Assembly: GCA_027083115.1 (NCBI GenBank)
Contig: JALWQN010000044.1
Location: forward strand, 1-7,001
Source: Desulfurococcales archaeon
GTDB taxonomy: Archaea > Thermoproteota > Thermoprotei_A > Sulfolobales > NBVN01
DNA: 7,001 nt
Reading direction: 5' to 3'
The notes below the pieces were generated by a model. The model saw only the letters and a list, made by a program, of their open reading frames with translations, made no database searches and had not been told where the DNA came from. Positions 5,397 through 7,001 of the stretch are shown here, one piece after another. The number at the start of each line of letters is the position of its first letter. The stretch's first letter is position 1. A program made the translations under genes and the position numbers.

Positions 5397-6239
5397 TTGA
5401 GTGGCAAAGCAATAGTTATTTCTGGCTTGCTTCCTCAGGACTCGGGTAAGACATACTTCACTACATCCTTGGCTAAATCCTTAAGGTCTTTAGGATACTC
5501 AGTAAGTGTTAGTAAGCCTGTTGCTGCCCACAGCGCTTGGTTCCAGCATATCTCGTTAACTGAGTCTGCTTCCTTAGGTGTCTTAGTTGGTGAGGATGTA
5601 CTTAATTACTTGAGAGAGGGTCTCATCAAAAAAGTTGACGAGCAAAACCCTATCGATATTCTTACAGCACCTCCTGACATAAACACTTACCCAACTGTTA
5701 CCTTATATATGGAGGCATTGAGTTCCAGCATAATGCAGGCGGTTCTGGCTAGAATTTCCTTCTATGGAAGGAAGTATTTCATAATAGAGAAAAACCTGAA
5801 TAAAGTTCCAAAATTTCTTAAAACAGAAATTATTAACTTAGTGAGGAGATTAGGTAGTTATGAGCTCATATCTACTGATTGGCTAATAAACAAATTAACT
5901 AGTGAGGAGATAGGGAACTATATTAATTCGCTTATTAGAGAAATGCTTTCAAGGAACGACTATGTACTAATTGAATCCTTCAATGACGCAATACTGCCTG
6001 TCTTATCTTTGGCTAATATTATTGATTCATTAATCATTGTTGCTCCGGGGAAGGCACTAATTTACAGAAGGAATAAAGTTAGTAACTACTTAAGTGGAGC
6101 TACGTCAATCTCTAATTTACTTAGTAAGGAATTAGTGAGTTTATTAAGGCCTGACCTAATTATTGAAGTAATACCTTCAGACACAGGCTCAGGAGTAATT
6201 AGGGAGGAAGACATCAGAAAAATTATTGGGATCACTTAA
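5397..6239 (+). CDS. P-loop ATPase/GTPase-like protein of the BioD/CbiA-like class
   Basis: 280 residues from TTG 5397 (286 from TTG 5379). The first strand and P-loop read IVISGLLPQDSGKT, with Walker A D15-S16-G17-K18-T19. A helix, then SVSVSKPVAAHSAWFQH (35-51), recalls the KPV segment after the P-loop in dethiobiotin synthetase and CbiA/CobQ-type SIMIBI proteins. DYVLIESFNDA (188-198) sits where their Walker-B-like strand (VEG) lies. DSLIIVAPGKA (210-220) looks like a later core strand. I read it as one of the archaeal predicted P-loop ATPase/GTPase families without assigned function; no dethiobiotin role should be assumed. The middle (about 85-185) has no motif I recognise. It has no membrane segment or signal. 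It follows the DUF364 gene on the same strand after 114 bases, so it may belong to the operon or have its own promoter. Its last 8 bases overlap the convergent M42 gene. Confidence 0.82.
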   Translation: MSGKAIVISGLLPQDSGKTYFTTSLAKSLRSLGYSVSVSKPVAAHSAWFQHISLTESASLGVLVGEDVLNYLREGLIKKVDEQNPIDILTAPPDINTYPTVTLYMEALSSSIMQAVLARISFYGRKYFIIEKNLNKVPKFLKTEIINLVRRLGSYELISTDWLINKLTSEEIGNYINSLIREMLSRNDYVLIESFNDAILPVLSLANIIDSLIIVAPGKALIYRRNKVSNYLSGATSISNLLSKELVSLLRPDLIIEVIPSDTGSGVIREEDIRKIIGIT

Positions 6240-7001
6240 TCCGAACCCTAAGAACTCTACTTACCCATTCCTTACTTAAGGACTCGGTAAAGCCCTTAAC
6301 TAATTTAACACCGTTTATTACGTCACTTAAATTTAAGGTCTCAATAGGTGAATGGATGTATCTAGTAGGTATTGAGACCGCACCAGTGGGTACGCCCTCC
6401 TTAGTTAACTGAATTATGGATGCGTCTGTTGTTCCGCCCGTAAGGAGCTCGAGCTGGTAAGGAATACCTAAATTCTCAGCAACCTCAATAAGCTTCTTCC
6501 TTACTGCGGGACTAGCTATTAACCCAGAACCCGATCTTCCATCCATAACTTTTATCGCGGGTCCCTTACCTAACTTAGTAATATGTTTTGATTCATCAAC
6601 ACCGGGTATGTCGGAAGCTATTGTCGTGTCTAAAGCTAAGCCAACGTCTGGACCTAGGGAAAAAGCAGCTACCCTAGCTCCCTTAAGACCAACTTCTTCC
6701 TCAGCAGTTGCTACAGCATAAACATCGAAGCTAGGATCCTGAATAGATTTAAAGGCCTCAATCATTACCGCAACACCTACTTTATTGTCGAAAGCTCTTC
6801 CTGTAACAACATCACCAACCAGTCTTGATGCTCCTCGATCAATAACTACTGGCGAACCAACATCAATGCCTAACTTACTAACTTCTTCTTTTGATGAAGC
6901 ACCGATATCAATAAATAGGTCTTCAATCGGAATTACCTGCTTGGCTTCCTCAGGTTTCATTATGTGTGGGGGCTTAGAACCTATTACACCCTTAATTACA
7001 T
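6232..7001 (-). CDS. M42-family (TET) aminopeptidase, 5' end outside window
   Basis: The reading frame is open up to the window edge (first full codon at 6999), so the ATG at 6960-6958 is internal: the codons before it read GVIGSKPPHIM, a conserved M42 segment. 255 residues are visible and roughly the first 100 are missing, including the first zinc histidine (the family HxD motif). The rest of the dinuclear metal site is intact, numbered from the first visible codon: bridging D71 (GRAFDNKVG), catalytic E101 and ligand E102 (AEEEVGLKG), D124 (GLALDTT) and H216 (RYIHSP). The spacing D71-E102-D124 equals that of Pyrococcus TET enzymes. TGGTTDA (187-193) is another family motif. These cytoplasmic enzymes form dodecameric tetrahedra that trim short peptides. 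Side-chain specificity (glutamyl, leucyl, lysyl) cannot be told from this part. It ends in an 8-base convergent overlap with the P-loop gene. Confidence 0.95.
   Translation of the reverse strand, partial: VIKGVIGSKPPHIMKPEEAKQVIPIEDLFIDIGASSKEEVSKLGIDVGSPVVIDRGASRLVGDVVTGRAFDNKVGVAVMIEAFKSIQDPSFDVYAVATAEEEVGLKGARVAAFSLGPDVGLALDTTIASDIPGVDESKHITKLGKGPAIKVMDGRSGSGLIASPAVRKKLIEVAENLGIPYQLELLTGGTTDASIIQLTKEGVPTGAVSIPTRYIHSPIETLNLSDVINGVKLVKGFTESLSKEWVSRVLRVRIK

Noticed and set aside
5397..6239. Dethiobiotin synthetase (BioD)
   Set aside because: Only the P-loop, the KPV segment and the general layout agree. The middle region lacks recognisable BioD motifs and no biotin gene is nearby.

Overview
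The window looks like chromosomal DNA of a hyperthermophilic archaeon, most likely a crenarchaeote (Thermoproteota). This rests on AGG/AGA arginine and ATA isoleucine codons throughout, many TTG and GTG starts, very short predicted leaders behind TATA-like boxes, tightly overlapping genes, and archaeal families such as a TET/M42 aminopeptidase and an MTH1187-type thiamine-binding protein. I cannot name the genus. Genes fill almost the whole window. No gap exceeds about 125 bases, and I see no tRNA, rRNA, CRISPR array or insertion sequence.

Left edge: a minus-strand gene running off the window encodes the start of an MTH1187/YqgV-family thiamine-binding protein. It is divergent from a small plus-strand gene of unknown function that appears to start at CTG at 218 behind an 8-base ribosome binding site. 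The two promoters are near mirror images. Next come an M19 (membrane/renal) dipeptidase-family metalloenzyme (670-1656) and a short gap holding a candidate terminator and promoter.

Centre: a compact operon encodes a complete ABC importer and an associated protein. It contains a membrane-anchored NitT/TauT/NMT1-like substrate-binding protein (1738-2688), a six-helix permease with an EAA loop (2685-3455), an ATPase with a C-terminal TOBE-like domain (3428-4438), and a DUF4213/DUF364 protein (4440-5282). The first three genes overlap (4 and 28 nt), and the fourth follows after one base, so co-translation is likely. A P-loop protein resembling the dethiobiotin-synthetase/CbiA class (5397-6239) follows on the same strand after a 114-base gap. 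It overlaps by 8 bases, convergently, the end of an M42 aminopeptidase gene that enters from the right edge.

How they may work together: the importer takes up a small organic compound or cofactor precursor. The divergent thiamine-binding protein and the NMT1-like binding protein make thiamine or its pyrimidine precursor one candidate. The DUF364 family (putative metal chelation) and the TOBE-type ATPase make a metal complex or oxyanion another. The sequence does not decide between them. The least-described elements are the ABC-DUF364-P-loop cluster, the CTG-started small gene, and three inverted repeats at promoter positions.
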